From an uncultured Prevotella sp. (lineage in GTDB: Bacteria > Bacteroidota > Bacteroidia > Bacteroidales > Bacteroidaceae), in contig CAJOIX010000006.1 in NCBI GenBank assembly GCA_905234815.1, positions 1-48,275 of the forward strand: DNA of 48,275 bases, given 5' to 3'. The notes beneath the pieces were generated by a model. The model searched no databases, was not told where the DNA came from, and worked only from the letters and a program-made list of their open reading frames with translations. A program made the translations under genes and the position numbers. This document shows positions 24,422 through 33,489 of the stretch, one piece after another (position 1 is the stretch's first letter; each line of letters opens with the position of its first letter).

Positions 24422-26578
24422 TTATTTCAAGTAGGTTTCAAAGTAGTTGGTGATGCGCTCGTGCAGATGTACTGAGGCGTGGCCACGCATATTGTGCGGT
24501 TCGCCCGGATAGACAAAGAAGTCGGGCTGTGTGCCTGCTTCAATGCAGTGGGCCAGGAAGTCGAGGCAGTTTTGCGGCACTACGGTGTCGTCGTTGTAGC
24601 CGGTGATGATTTGCAGATGTCCCTTCAGGTCCTTGGCCTTGCCCAGGAGCGATGATTTCTCGTAGCCTTCGGGATTTTGCTGAGGTGTATCCATGTAGCG
24701 TTCGCCGTACATCACTTCGTAGTATTTCCAGTCGATGACCGGACCGCCAGCCACTCCTACCTTGAACACTTCAGGATGATTGAGCATGAGGGTCATGGTC
24801 ATGAATCCGCCAAAGCTCCAGCCGTGCACCCCCATGCGGTCTTTATCAATGTAGGGCAGCGATTGCAGATATTCCACGCCTTTCATCTGGTCTTGCATTT
24901 CCACTTGTCCGAGTTGTCGGAAGGTGGCCTGTTCAAACTCGCGCCCTCGATTTTCCGAGCCGCGGTTGTCGAGTATGAATACGATGTAGCCTTTTTGCGC
25001 CATGTAGGTTTCCCACGAGCGGGAGGCATAATGCCAGCGGGCATCGACATTGTGGGCGTGTGGTCCGCCATATACGTAGATGACGGTGGGGTATTGCTTG
25101 GTTTCGTCGAAATCGGCCGGGCGCACCATGCGGTAGTAGAGGTCTGTCTGGCCGTCGGCAGCCTTGATGGTTCCTTGCAGGAATTGTGGCTGGATGTATT
25201 CTTTCCAGGGGTCTGCGGCTGTGAAATAGCTTGTGCGGTGCGGCTTGTCTGTTGCGAGGATATCAATCTGTCGCGGCACGGTAGGTTCGGAATAGCTGTC
25301 CAGAACGAACTGGCCTGAGAAAGAAAGCGAGCCGTTGTGGTAGCCCTTGCCGTTGTCGAGCAGTGTGCGGCGACCTGTTTTGAGGCTGACGCTATAGAGA
25401 TTGGCTTGAATGGGCGATGCCTCGTTGCCGAGGTAGATGACGGATTGCTTCTTTTCGTTGAAACCGAGCATATCCATGACCACCCAGGGACCTTTGGTCA
25501 GCTGTTTCAGGCAGTCGCCCTTGGTGTTGTAGAGGTAGAGATGGTTGTATCCGTCGCGCTGACTTTGAAGAATGAACTTCGATGCGTCCCAAGGCAGGAA
25601 CACGATGGGGTGGAGCGGCTCAACGTATTTTTCGTGCTGTTCGCGATAGATGATGCCGAGTTTTTCGCCAGTCTGTGCATCATAGACTGCGAGCTGGCAG
25701 TCGTTCTGGTCGCGGTTCAGTTCGAAGAGGTAGATTTTCTTGTTGTCGGGACTCCATTGGATGTTGGTAAAATAGCGATCCTTGGGGTTGCCGCAGTTGA
25801 GGTAGATGGTTTGTCTGGTGGCAATGTTATACACGCCGATGGTGACTTCGTGCGAAGTCTCGCCAGCCATTGGGTATTTGTCGGGCTGGTATTCTGCTGT
25901 GCGTTGGAAAATATCCACTTGCGGATAGTCTTTCACCATCGATTGGTCCATGCGGTAGAAGGCGAGCAGACTGCCGTCCGGGCTCCAGAACGTGCCTTTG
26001 CTGATGCCGAACTCGTTGCGGTGAACGCTTTGTCCGTAAACGATTTCGCACGAGCCGTCGGTCGTGATTTGGTGTTCGCCGTCGGCGTTGGCAATGTAGA
26101 GCTGATTGTTGCGCACAAAGGCGGTGGCCTTTGTCTGGGCGTGGAAGTCGGCTGCTTGCTGGTTTGCTACGCTCTGCGTCCAGATGAGTTGCTTCTGTTT
26201 GAAATCGACGAGCATCCGGTTTTCGCGGCTGCGGAGCATCACGAGCGGTTTGTCGGGGTAGGGAAAGTCGGCATAGTAGAGGCTGTGCACTTTCGTCTTG
26301 CTGTCCAGTTGGCACCAGGTGTTGATTTCTTCGAGGGTGAAGAGCGGTGTCTCCTTGCCCGAACGCTTGTCGATGATGGAGCACTGTTCTGCATCGAGGC
26401 GCACCAGGGTGTCGCCCCACCATGCGGTGTAGCGGTTTTCGGGCACGGTCTTGCGATAGTTTTTGCCACCATAGTTCAATTCTTCGAGTGTGAATTGTTT
26501 CATTTCTTGTGCGTTCGTGGTCAGTGCGCTGAGCAGCAGTATGCCGTGCAGCAGGAGGCGGGTGAGTTTATTCTTCAT
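24422..26578 (-). CDS. S9B dipeptidyl peptidase IV-like serine peptidase
   Basis: This 718-residue protein has a signal peptide (MKNKLTRLLLHGILLLSALTTNAQ), a beta-propeller of about 450 residues and a C-terminal alpha/beta hydrolase with nucleophile GWSFGG, Asp in TGYNDDTV and His in PGEPHNM. It would clip dipeptides, often after Pro or Ala, in the periplasm. The start at 26578 is chosen for the signal peptide and overlaps the upstream methyltransferase stop by 11 bases; longer frames lie inside that gene. The operon continues with the polyferredoxin. Confidence 0.93.
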   Translation of the reverse strand: MKNKLTRLLLHGILLLSALTTNAQEMKQFTLEELNYGGKNYRKTVPENRYTAWWGDTLVRLDAEQCSIIDKRSGKETPLFTLEEINTWCQLDSKTKVHSLYYADFPYPDKPLVMLRSRENRMLVDFKQKQLIWTQSVANQQAADFHAQTKATAFVRNNQLYIANADGEHQITTDGSCEIVYGQSVHRNEFGISKGTFWSPDGSLLAFYRMDQSMVKDYPQVDIFQRTAEYQPDKYPMAGETSHEVTIGVYNIATRQTIYLNCGNPKDRYFTNIQWSPDNKKIYLFELNRDQNDCQLAVYDAQTGEKLGIIYREQHEKYVEPLHPIVFLPWDASKFILQSQRDGYNHLYLYNTKGDCLKQLTKGPWVVMDMLGFNEKKQSVIYLGNEASPIQANLYSVSLKTGRRTLLDNGKGYHNGSLSFSGQFVLDSYSEPTVPRQIDILATDKPHRTSYFTAADPWKEYIQPQFLQGTIKAADGQTDLYYRMVRPADFDETKQYPTVIYVYGGPHAHNVDARWHYASRSWETYMAQKGYIVFILDNRGSENRGREFEQATFRQLGQVEMQDQMKGVEYLQSLPYIDKDRMGVHGWSFGGFMTMTLMLNHPEVFKVGVAGGPVIDWKYYEVMYGERYMDTPQQNPEGYEKSSLLGKAKDLKGHLQIITGYNDDTVVPQNCLDFLAHCIEAGTQPDFFVYPGEPHNMRGHASVHLHERITNYFETYLK

Positions 26579-27992
26579 CGTATGGGTTTTTCGGGTTGTG
26601 TTTGCCAAAGATGGCGCGTCGCTGTGCGGCTCCTTTTGGCGAGCGTGGTGTGCGGTGTTTCTGGGGTTCTTTTCGGCGTTGTCCGCGGTAGTCGCGTTCG
26701 AATGAGTTGAAGCGGAAGGTACGGATGTCGCCTTCTTCGTTTTCGAGGTCGTCGTCCAGTCGTTTCTTGAATTCGCGGTTTTTGCGGAAACGGTGTTTTT
26801 CGGCCATGGCTTTTCGCTCCTCATCGGTCTTGATGATTCCGCCTTCGGAGCGGAACTCCTTCATTTTTCCGTCGAAGAGTTGGTATTTGCGGTATTCACA
26901 TTCGAGCGGTCCGTTGAAGAGCGGTGTCTTCAGCGAGGGCTTGAGACCCATCTGTGCGAAACATTCTTCGCGGTAGGAGAGCACCCATGCCTCGTTGCCG
27001 ATGAACTGATGTTTGAGCCGCTCGCCAATCATGCGGTAGGTGCCGAGCAGGTTGGGCGTTGAGATGCGCTCGCCGTAGGGTGGGTTCATCACGATAATGG
27101 CTTTCTCGGCGGGCTGCGTGAAGTTGGCAAAGTCGGCTTGCTCGATGGTGATGTCGCGGGTCAGTCCGGCGGCTTTCACGTTGAGCAGCGCAGTGTTTAC
27201 GGCCTTTGGGTCAATGTCGTAGCCGTAGATTTTATGGTCGAAGGGTCGCTCCTGCGAGTCGTCGTTGTAGATGTTGTCGAAGAGGTCGGCATCGAAGTCG
27301 TCCCATTTTTCAAAGGCATATTCCTTTCGGAAGAGTCCTGGGGCCATGTTTCTGGCAATGAGGGCAGCCTCGATGGGGAGCGTTCCGCTGCCGCACATGG
27401 GGTCGATAAAGTCGGTTTCGCCCTTCCAGCCAGTCATCAGGATCATGCCTGCGGCGAGCACCTCGTTGAGCGGTGCTTCCACTTGTTCCTGCCGGTAGCC
27501 GCGGCGGTGCAGGCTTTCGCCGCTGGAGTCGAGCGAGAGCGTGGCGTCGAAGTCGGCAATGTGTATGTGGAGCCTGATGTCGGGATTGCTCACAGAGATG
27601 TTTGGCCGCTGGCCGGTGCGCTCGCGAAACTGATCGACAATGGCGTCTTTCACTTTATAGGTGACGAAGCGCGAGTTGCGAAATTCGTTTGAATAGACCA
27701 CGGCATCCACCGAGAAGGTCTTGCCCTCTTTGATGTATTGGCTCCAGTCTATTTTGCTCACGGCATTATACACATCGTCGGCCGAGTTGGCGTGGAAGTG
27801 CTTGATGGGTTTCAAGATGCGTATGGCGGTGCGCAGGGCGAAGTTGGCGCGGTACATCAGTTCCTTGTCGCCGCGGAAGGTCACCACGCGGCGGCTGGTC
27901 GTTACATCGGCCGCTCCCAGTGCGCGCAGTTCGTCGGCCAGTATGGTTTCCAAGCCCATGAAGGTCTTGGCTATCATTTCAAATTGCTCCAT
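26568..27992 (-). CDS. THUMP-domain RNA guanine-N2 methyltransferase (RlmL/Trm14-like)
   Basis: This 474-residue protein has an N-terminal ferredoxin-like and THUMP domain (to about 165), then a class I methyltransferase with the DPMCGSGTLPIEAALIARN motif, GYDIDPKA and the catalytic NPPYGERI. It matches the N-terminal part of RlmL, which makes m2G2445 in 23S rRNA; the exact target here is not proven. The C-terminal tail is rich in Arg and Lys (FRKNREFKKRLDDDLE and RRKEPQKHR), perhaps for RNA binding. It is first in an operon of seven, with a -7 box TAaaTTTG at 28080-28073. Confidence 0.92.
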   Translation of the reverse strand: MEQFEMIAKTFMGLETILADELRALGAADVTTSRRVVTFRGDKELMYRANFALRTAIRILKPIKHFHANSADDVYNAVSKIDWSQYIKEGKTFSVDAVVYSNEFRNSRFVTYKVKDAIVDQFRERTGQRPNISVSNPDIRLHIHIADFDATLSLDSSGESLHRRGYRQEQVEAPLNEVLAAGMILMTGWKGETDFIDPMCGSGTLPIEAALIARNMAPGLFRKEYAFEKWDDFDADLFDNIYNDDSQERPFDHKIYGYDIDPKAVNTALLNVKAAGLTRDITIEQADFANFTQPAEKAIIVMNPPYGERISTPNLLGTYRMIGERLKHQFIGNEAWVLSYREECFAQMGLKPSLKTPLFNGPLECEYRKYQLFDGKMKEFRSEGGIIKTDEERKAMAEKHRFRKNREFKKRLDDDLENEEGDIRTFRFNSFERDYRGQRRKEPQKHRTPRSPKGAAQRRAIFGKHNPKNPYDEE

Positions 27993-28072
27993 AGTGTTGA
28001 GATTTTTTTCAGGGTTAGTCGCCTTGGCGAAGGGGTGGCGAGGGCATTTTTCCGATGCCCCCTATCTGCCTG

Positions 28073-28080
28073 CAAATTTA
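28073..28080 (-). promoter_or_regulatory. -7 box upstream of the methyltransferase-DPP-Tat operon
   Basis: TAaaTTTG on the minus strand, about 80 bases before the start codon. No matching -33 box is obvious. Confidence 0.4.
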
Positions 28081-28157
28081 TAAAAAAAGCGCGAAATATC
28101 AGGCAGTTATAAGCAAGAAATGTGCATCTTTTTTCGGGTAGCTATTTTCCCGTTTTT

Positions 28158-28245
28158 CAATAGCTATGCTTTTGCCCTCCGAAAGCTATGCTTTTGCGGC
28201 CTGAAAGCTATGCTTTTGGAAGCCAAAAGCATAGCTTTTGAAACG
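28158..28245. repeat. Hairpin-array repeat, AAAAGCTATGCTTTT family, copy 4
   Basis: Three units in one orientation (AATAGCTATGCTTTT, GAAAGCTATGCTTTT twice) are followed by one inverted unit (AAAAGCATAGCTTTT). It sits directly downstream of the polysaccharide deacetylase gene. Confidence 0.85.
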
Positions 28246-28274
28246 CATTTCTCAACCCGTTGATTTCCAATGGT

Positions 28275-28940
28275 TTACAAAAGCCGGAATTCATAGCCTT
28301 CTTCTTTGAGCCATTGGAGCGCGGCGGGCAGTGCGGTTCGGAGTTTTTCGATGGATTTCAGGGAGTCGTGGAAGGTGATGATCGAGCCGTTGCGGGTGTA
28401 TCGTTTCACGGTGTTCACCACATCGTCGGCGGTTATATATCGGGAATAGTCGCGCGTGAGCACGTCCCACATCACGATTTGGTGAGTTTTTCGCAGTGCG
28501 CGATAGACCGCGGGCGACATCCAGCCGTGGGGCGGCCGGAAGAGTGGGGGCTGGCTGGCTTGGGGCTGTTTCAGGTCTGCCTGCCCTACGTTTGCGAGAT
28601 AGTCCTGCGCGGAGCAGGCGAAGGGTTTGAGGTGGTTGTGGGTATGGTTGCCGAGGCGGTGCCCGTCAGCGAGAATGGTGCGTGTCAGGTCGGGGTATCG
28701 TTCGGCGTTTTCGCCTACAACAAAAAAAGTACCCTTCGCCCCGAAAGCCTTGAGGGTTTCCAGGATGAAGGGTGTGGATTGGGGTATGGGTCCATCGTCG
28801 AAGGTAAGATAGACAGCGTGCTCCTGTCTGTCCATGCGCCACAGTGCTTTCGGGAAAAAACAGCGCAGAAACGACACCTCGCCTCCGGTCCAGCGGCCAG
28901 CGGCGAGAGGTGTGATTATTTGGTTGAAGAGTTTTCGCAC
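28275..28940 (-). CDS. Polysaccharide deacetylase (NodB domain), carbohydrate esterase 4
   Basis: This 221-residue protein has NodB motifs LTFDDGP (motif 1), GNHTHNH (motif 2, zinc ligands), FRPPHGW (motif 3) and the late IITFHDS. Family members remove N- or O-acetyl groups from peptidoglycan or other polysaccharides. There is no clear signal peptide, so it may be cytoplasmic or anchored through its short N-terminal region. The start is GTG at 28938-28940; an in-frame TGA lies upstream and no ATG fits. The promoter region is occupied by an octamer inverted-repeat structure. Confidence 0.88.
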   Translation of the reverse strand: MRKLFNQIITPLAAGRWTGGEVSFLRCFFPKALWRMDRQEHAVYLTFDDGPIPQSTPFILETLKAFGAKGTFFVVGENAERYPDLTRTILADGHRLGNHTHNHLKPFACSAQDYLANVGQADLKQPQASQPPLFRPPHGWMSPAVYRALRKTHQIVMWDVLTRDYSRYITADDVVNTVKRYTRNGSIITFHDSLKSIEKLRTALPAALQWLKEEGYEFRLL

Positions 28941-28956
28941 GAACCAAGTTTTTTTA

Positions 28957-29119
28957 AGGAGTTCAGGAGTTCAGGAGTTCAGACAATACTTTTTCAGGAG
29001 TTCAGGAGTTGCAGGAGTTCAGACAATGCTGCAATCATCGGCACCTTGTCAATGTGTTAGTTTCATCAGTTTTTTAGATGTATTGTCTGAACTTCTGAAC
29101 TCCTGTAACTCCTGAACTA
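28957..29119. repeat. Octamer repeats forming long inverted arms
   Basis: AGGAGTTC is repeated in tandem at 28958-28981, ending in AGACAATAC. A second copy runs to AGACAATGCTGCAAT near 29033. The reverse complement TATTGTCTGAACTTCTGAAC and onward is at 29080-29119. The arms can pair into a long hairpin between the DUF2723 stop and the deacetylase start, and may act as terminator, barrier or attenuator. Confidence 0.8.
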
Positions 29120-29127
29120 CTTCGGAA

Positions 29128-32100
29128 TCAATAATCGAAGCTGCCGCCGCGCTGCTCGTAGGTGTTCTGCAGCAGGAGGAGTTGCTCGCGCTGCTTTTCA
29201 GCGAGTTTGGGGTCGAGACTGTCGGCCAGTTCGTTGACCATGCTCAAGAGGTAGAACTCGCGCAGGCATTGGCTCATGGAGAGTGCGAACTTGTTGGCAT
29301 CGAGCGAGAGGTACCAGCGCAGGTATTGCGTGTCGCGCTTCCAGAGTTGCTCGATCAGCGCTCTCGCCTCTTTTGTCTTGCCCAGGAGCATGTAGGCCTT
29401 GGCCATATCGAGTCCGCCGCCCATCATCTGCATAGGCAGATTGTAGCTGGGCAGTTCTTCTTCCGCTTTCTTCAGCACGGCCAGCGCTTTCTGGTCTTTT
29501 CCTTCCTTAATAAGCTCCAGCGCCAGTGTGGCCATGAGCTGGCGGTGGGTGTAGCAGAGCCGGCGCACGGTCTCGTCGAGATAGATGCCGCGAGTCTTCA
29601 CGCCGCCGTAGCGGAAGCGGTTCATCACGGCTTGGTAGGTCTTCTCGGTGTCGAAGTTTTTCACGCCTTCGGCCTTGGTGGTGAACGGTGTGATGCGATC
29701 TACGAGTCCTTCGCGGATGAAATTGTCGCCGAGGTTGAGATAGTTTTCCTCGCCCACGGTAATGGCGATATACATCGGGCGCGTCCAATTGCAGTTGGCC
29801 AGCATGTCGAGCAGCATCAGGTCTTGCTTATATACGGTGCGCTTGCCGGTGAGCGTAACTACCATCTTGTCGGGAATCTCCTCGGTCGGAATCATCATTC
29901 CGCTCTTTCGAACGGCCTCTTTATCTACAGCGAGATAGAGCGTATCGGTTGGAATGACACGGCTTTCCTGATCGCCGCTCAGCACCCAGTGGCGCATGAT
30001 GTTCTTTATGTCGAACGGATCATCGCCAAACTGCTTGCGGGCTTCCTCGGGATACTGTTTATAGTAGTCGAGCAATTCTTGTTTCAATTCCGGTCGCACG
30101 GCAATGGCTTCGTTTGTGCCCGATTCGTAGTCTATGCGGCTCCACGAAATGGGCAGTCCCGGCGAGTCGTAGGCCGGGCGGCGCATCTGGTCGATGTACC
30201 AGTCGGTCTGCAGATACGAGAAGTTGCACACGCGGGTATCGGTGCGGAAGTTCTCCACATCGTGGTTGTACCACAGCGGGAAGGTGTCGTTGTCGCCATT
30301 GGTGAAGATGATGGGGTTGCCTGCGTCTTGCATGCTCATCAGGTAGTTCTGTCCAAAGTCGCGACAGGTGTAACGGTCAGAACGGTCGTGGTCGTCCCAG
30401 TTTTGCGATGCCATCTGCACAGGCACCAGCAGGCAAGCCACAGCCACAACGGCTGCTACGGCCACGTGGTCTATCTTGAGGTATTTCTTTATCAGGTCGA
30501 TCAGTGCCAGCACACCCAGTCCGCACCAGATGGCATAGGCATAGAAGGAGCCGGCATAGGCGTAGTCGCGCTCACGGGGTTGCGAAGGCGGCTGGTTCAG
30601 GTAGAGCACAATGGCCAAACCCGTCATGAAGAACAGGAAGAACACTACCCAGAACTGGCGGATTCCTCTCTGTCCGCGCCATGCCTGCCAGAACAATCCG
30701 AGCAAGCCCAGCAGCAGTGGCAAGCAGTAATAGACGTTGTGGCCCTTGTTCTCCTTGAGCTCGTCGGGCAGCAGGTCTTGATTGCCCACGAGCAGATTGT
30801 CGATCAGTTTGAATCCAGTCACCCAGTTGCCGTGTTCCACTTCGCCCTGCGACTGGATATCGTTCTGTCGGCCGGCAAAGTTCCACATGAAGTAGCGCCA
30901 GTACATGAAGTTGCACTGGTAGGAAAGGAAATAGTAGAGATTCTCAAACTGCGTGGGCATCTTCACCTGATCTTTGTCGGCTGGGCCTTCGTAAGGCACA
31001 TAGCGCCAGCGCGGCACATTGATCAGTCCGCCAAACATGGGGCGATAGTCGGGATCGGGCGTAGCCATCCAACTCTCGTATGAGGCCGCTTTCCCATTGT
31101 CGTACATACGGGGGAAGAGCATATTCTGTCCGTAGATATACTTATCCTTGGTGCCTACTATGAAATAAGAGTCGGGCTCGGTGTCTGATTTCTTCTCCTT
31201 GCGCTGATAGATTGGTGCGCCCTTCTTGCGTGCAGGCTTCCAATAGTCGCCATCGGCTTCCCATTCTATCTCAGAGGTATAGGCCTGACCGTAGAGCAGG
31301 GGCGTGTCGCCATACTGCTCACGGGAAAGATAGGTGCCCAGGGTGAAAATGTCTTCGGGTGAGTTTTGGTCCATGGGCGGATTGGCCGATGAACGTATCA
31401 CAATCACGGCATAGGACGAATATCCAATCATGATCATCAGGAACGAGCACAGAATCACGTTTTTCAGACGGGCACTCACCAGCGGCTGCTTTGATTTCCA
31501 TGTGAGCACAACCCACAGCGCGCACAATACAATGACGCCGATGAGGGCAGCCGACCAGCCGTAGCCATAGAACGGTATGCCCAGCAGGCCGACGGTCAGC
31601 AGGAAAAATACATTCTGCAGTCGCTCTTTGCCGTCCTGATAGGTGAAATAGATGGCAGCGGTGATGGAGAGAATCAGCAGGATGATGTAGAATATGGTGC
31701 CTGTGTTGAACGGCAGGTGCAGGGTGTTGACTGCCAGCAGTTCAAACCAGCCGCCCACTTTCACGATGCCTGGCATCAGTCCGTAGAGCACTCCGGCAAT
31801 GATAATGAACGATACGGCCAACGCCAAGAGCGAGCCCTTGGTCTCAATATCAGGGAATTTCTTATAGACAAAGACAAGCACAATGGCTGGGATACACAGC
31901 AGGTTCAGCAGGTGAACGCCAATGGACAGTCCCGTCATGTAGGCAATCAGCAGCAGCCAGCGGTCGGAGTGAGGCTCGTCGGCGTGGTCTTCCCATTTCA
32001 GAATGAGCCAGAACACCACAGCGGTGAACAGCGACGAATAGGCATAAACCTCGCCTTCCACGGCCGAATACCAAAAAGTATCGCTGAAGCAGTAGATCAA

Positions 32101-32484
32101 TGCGCCCACGGCTCCTGAGGCTTCGATGGCAATGAGCTTGCTCAGGCTGAGATCGTCCCAATCTTTTAGTATCAGCTTGCGGGCCAAGTGAGTGATGGTC
32201 CAAAAGAGAAACATGATGCAGAGCGCCGAGAGCAAAGCGTTCATCATGTTCACCATCATGGCAATATGGCTGGCATCGGAGGCAAACTGCGAGAAGAAAT
32301 TGCCCGTGAGCATGAAGAAAGGAGCCCCCGGTGGGTGTCCAACCTCCAATTTCGATGCTGTGGAAATAAACTCGGGACAGTCCCAAAACGAGGCTGTGGG
32401 TTCAATCGTGCTGCAATACACCACGGCGGCTATTGCGAACATGAGCCAGCCGAGGCTGTTGTCTATCAGTCGAAAACGTTTCAT
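29128..32484 (-). CDS. DUF2723 family membrane protein, probable lipid-linked glycosyltransferase
   Basis: This 1118-residue protein begins with a helix and the DUF2723 signature STIEPTASFWDCPEFI, then GHPPGAPFF. It has about a dozen membrane helices up to residue 700 and a large soluble C-terminal part with helical repeats (about 990-1090). The W-D-C-PEF acidic motif in the first loop resembles catalytic Asp or Glu of protein O-mannosyltransferase-like GT-C enzymes. DUF2723 proteins are widespread in Bacteroidetes and have been linked to protein glycosylation; the sugar and target here are unknown. A -7 box TAatTTTG is at 32564-32557. Confidence 0.9.
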   Translation of the reverse strand: MKRFRLIDNSLGWLMFAIAAVVYCSTIEPTASFWDCPEFISTASKLEVGHPPGAPFFMLTGNFFSQFASDASHIAMMVNMMNALLSALCIMFLFWTITHLARKLILKDWDDLSLSKLIAIEASGAVGALIYCFSDTFWYSAVEGEVYAYSSLFTAVVFWLILKWEDHADEPHSDRWLLLIAYMTGLSIGVHLLNLLCIPAIVLVFVYKKFPDIETKGSLLALAVSFIIIAGVLYGLMPGIVKVGGWFELLAVNTLHLPFNTGTIFYIILLILSITAAIYFTYQDGKERLQNVFFLLTVGLLGIPFYGYGWSAALIGVIVLCALWVVLTWKSKQPLVSARLKNVILCSFLMIMIGYSSYAVIVIRSSANPPMDQNSPEDIFTLGTYLSREQYGDTPLLYGQAYTSEIEWEADGDYWKPARKKGAPIYQRKEKKSDTEPDSYFIVGTKDKYIYGQNMLFPRMYDNGKAASYESWMATPDPDYRPMFGGLINVPRWRYVPYEGPADKDQVKMPTQFENLYYFLSYQCNFMYWRYFMWNFAGRQNDIQSQGEVEHGNWVTGFKLIDNLLVGNQDLLPDELKENKGHNVYYCLPLLLGLLGLFWQAWRGQRGIRQFWVVFFLFFMTGLAIVLYLNQPPSQPRERDYAYAGSFYAYAIWCGLGVLALIDLIKKYLKIDHVAVAAVVAVACLLVPVQMASQNWDDHDRSDRYTCRDFGQNYLMSMQDAGNPIIFTNGDNDTFPLWYNHDVENFRTDTRVCNFSYLQTDWYIDQMRRPAYDSPGLPISWSRIDYESGTNEAIAVRPELKQELLDYYKQYPEEARKQFGDDPFDIKNIMRHWVLSGDQESRVIPTDTLYLAVDKEAVRKSGMMIPTEEIPDKMVVTLTGKRTVYKQDLMLLDMLANCNWTRPMYIAITVGEENYLNLGDNFIREGLVDRITPFTTKAEGVKNFDTEKTYQAVMNRFRYGGVKTRGIYLDETVRRLCYTHRQLMATLALELIKEGKDQKALAVLKKAEEELPSYNLPMQMMGGGLDMAKAYMLLGKTKEARALIEQLWKRDTQYLRWYLSLDANKFALSMSQCLREFYLLSMVNELADSLDPKLAEKQREQLLLLQNTYEQRGGSFDY

Positions 32485-32556
32485 AATTGATGATTTCTTA
32501 GCCCTTAAATGTGAAAACGGAAGGGCTTTTATGATAATTTATAGTTTGCCAGAGCG

Positions 32557-32564
32557 CAAAATTA
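32557..32564 (-). promoter_or_regulatory. -7 box upstream of the DUF2723 gene
   Basis: TAatTTTG on the minus strand, about 72 bases before the start codon. It overlaps the 3' side of the preceding operon, with no clear -33 box. Confidence 0.4.
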
Positions 32565-32579
32565 CGGAATTATTTTGTA

Positions 32580-33461
32580 TTAGCGTTGAGTGGCATTGTT
32601 TTTATGATACTCTATGAGACCCTCGATGGGGCTTCGCAGAATGTGTCGGAGCGTGTAGCCACGCTGTTGGCAGGCCTGTTCGAGCTGCTCGGGGAAGGCT
32701 GCTGCCATGCCGCCTACCACGTAAACATCACGCAGCGAGGTGTTGTAGTGCAGGAGGTTGTGGGTGATGAACGCATCGAAATTCTGCACGACGAGTTGCT
32801 CTATGAGCGGATTGGCCACGTTTTCCTTTGCAAATTTGACAAGCGATGCCAAGTAGCGGTTGGCTAATGGCTGGCGATAAACGCGCTCAATGATATCGGA
32901 CTGCGTGCAGTGCTCATAGGCAAGAAACTGCTCTTGAAGGCGTGTATAGTTGGGATTCTTGAAGAGTTGGTTGAGAAGTATTTTGCCAAAGGTTGCTCCG
33001 CTCCCTTCGTCGCCAAGGATATAGCCGAGTGGTGGGATGTTCTCGAGAATGTCTTTCCCGTCGTACAGGCACGAATTGGCTCCGGTGCCGAGTATTCCGA
33101 CGAGACCTCTTTGATGCATGCAGACGGCCCGCGCGGCGCCAAGCAGATCGCTTTCCACGTTGATAGCAGAAGGTTGCGTCGGGAATGTAGCGAAGACTTT
33201 GCGAAGCGCTGCTTCCACATGACGCTTCATTTCTGCTGTGCAACCGGCTCCATAGAAGTGGATGGAGCGCATTGGGTGTTCGCAGTTGAGTGCAGAAAGT
33301 TGGGGCAGGAGTTCGTTGCGAAGTATGTCAATGATTTGATCTTCGCTCTGATGAAATGGGTTGATGCCCTGAGTCTTGATACGTTGTGGTGGGAGTGTTG
33401 CGAGGGGAGAGATGAGACACCAATCGGTTTTGGTGGCTCCACTGTCGGCAATGAGTATCAT
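32580..33461 (-). CDS. BadF/BadG-type ATPase, N-acetylglucosamine kinase-like
   Basis: This 293-residue protein has the ASKHA sugar-kinase fold: phosphate-1 loop LIADSGATKTDW at the start, ILGTGANSCLYDG (phosphate 2), the GYILGDEGSGATFGK loop typical of GlcNAc kinases, and DVYVVGGMAAAF (adenosine motif). It probably phosphorylates an amino sugar in the cytoplasm. ATG 33461 is used; the frame also has a TTG two codons earlier. It is the last gene of the MATE-to-kinase run, 28 bases after the acyltransferase. Confidence 0.85.
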   Translation of the reverse strand: MILIADSGATKTDWCLISPLATLPPQRIKTQGINPFHQSEDQIIDILRNELLPQLSALNCEHPMRSIHFYGAGCTAEMKRHVEAALRKVFATFPTQPSAINVESDLLGAARAVCMHQRGLVGILGTGANSCLYDGKDILENIPPLGYILGDEGSGATFGKILLNQLFKNPNYTRLQEQFLAYEHCTQSDIIERVYRQPLANRYLASLVKFAKENVANPLIEQLVVQNFDAFITHNLLHYNTSLRDVYVVGGMAAAFPEQLEQACQQRGYTLRHILRSPIEGLIEYHKNNATQR

Positions 33462-33489
33462 TTGCAATGTTCAGTCAATGTTCACTAAT

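Noticed and set aside
26579..26824. Upstream extension of the DPP IV frame.
   Set aside because: It lies inside the preceding methyltransferase and would bury the clear signal peptide.
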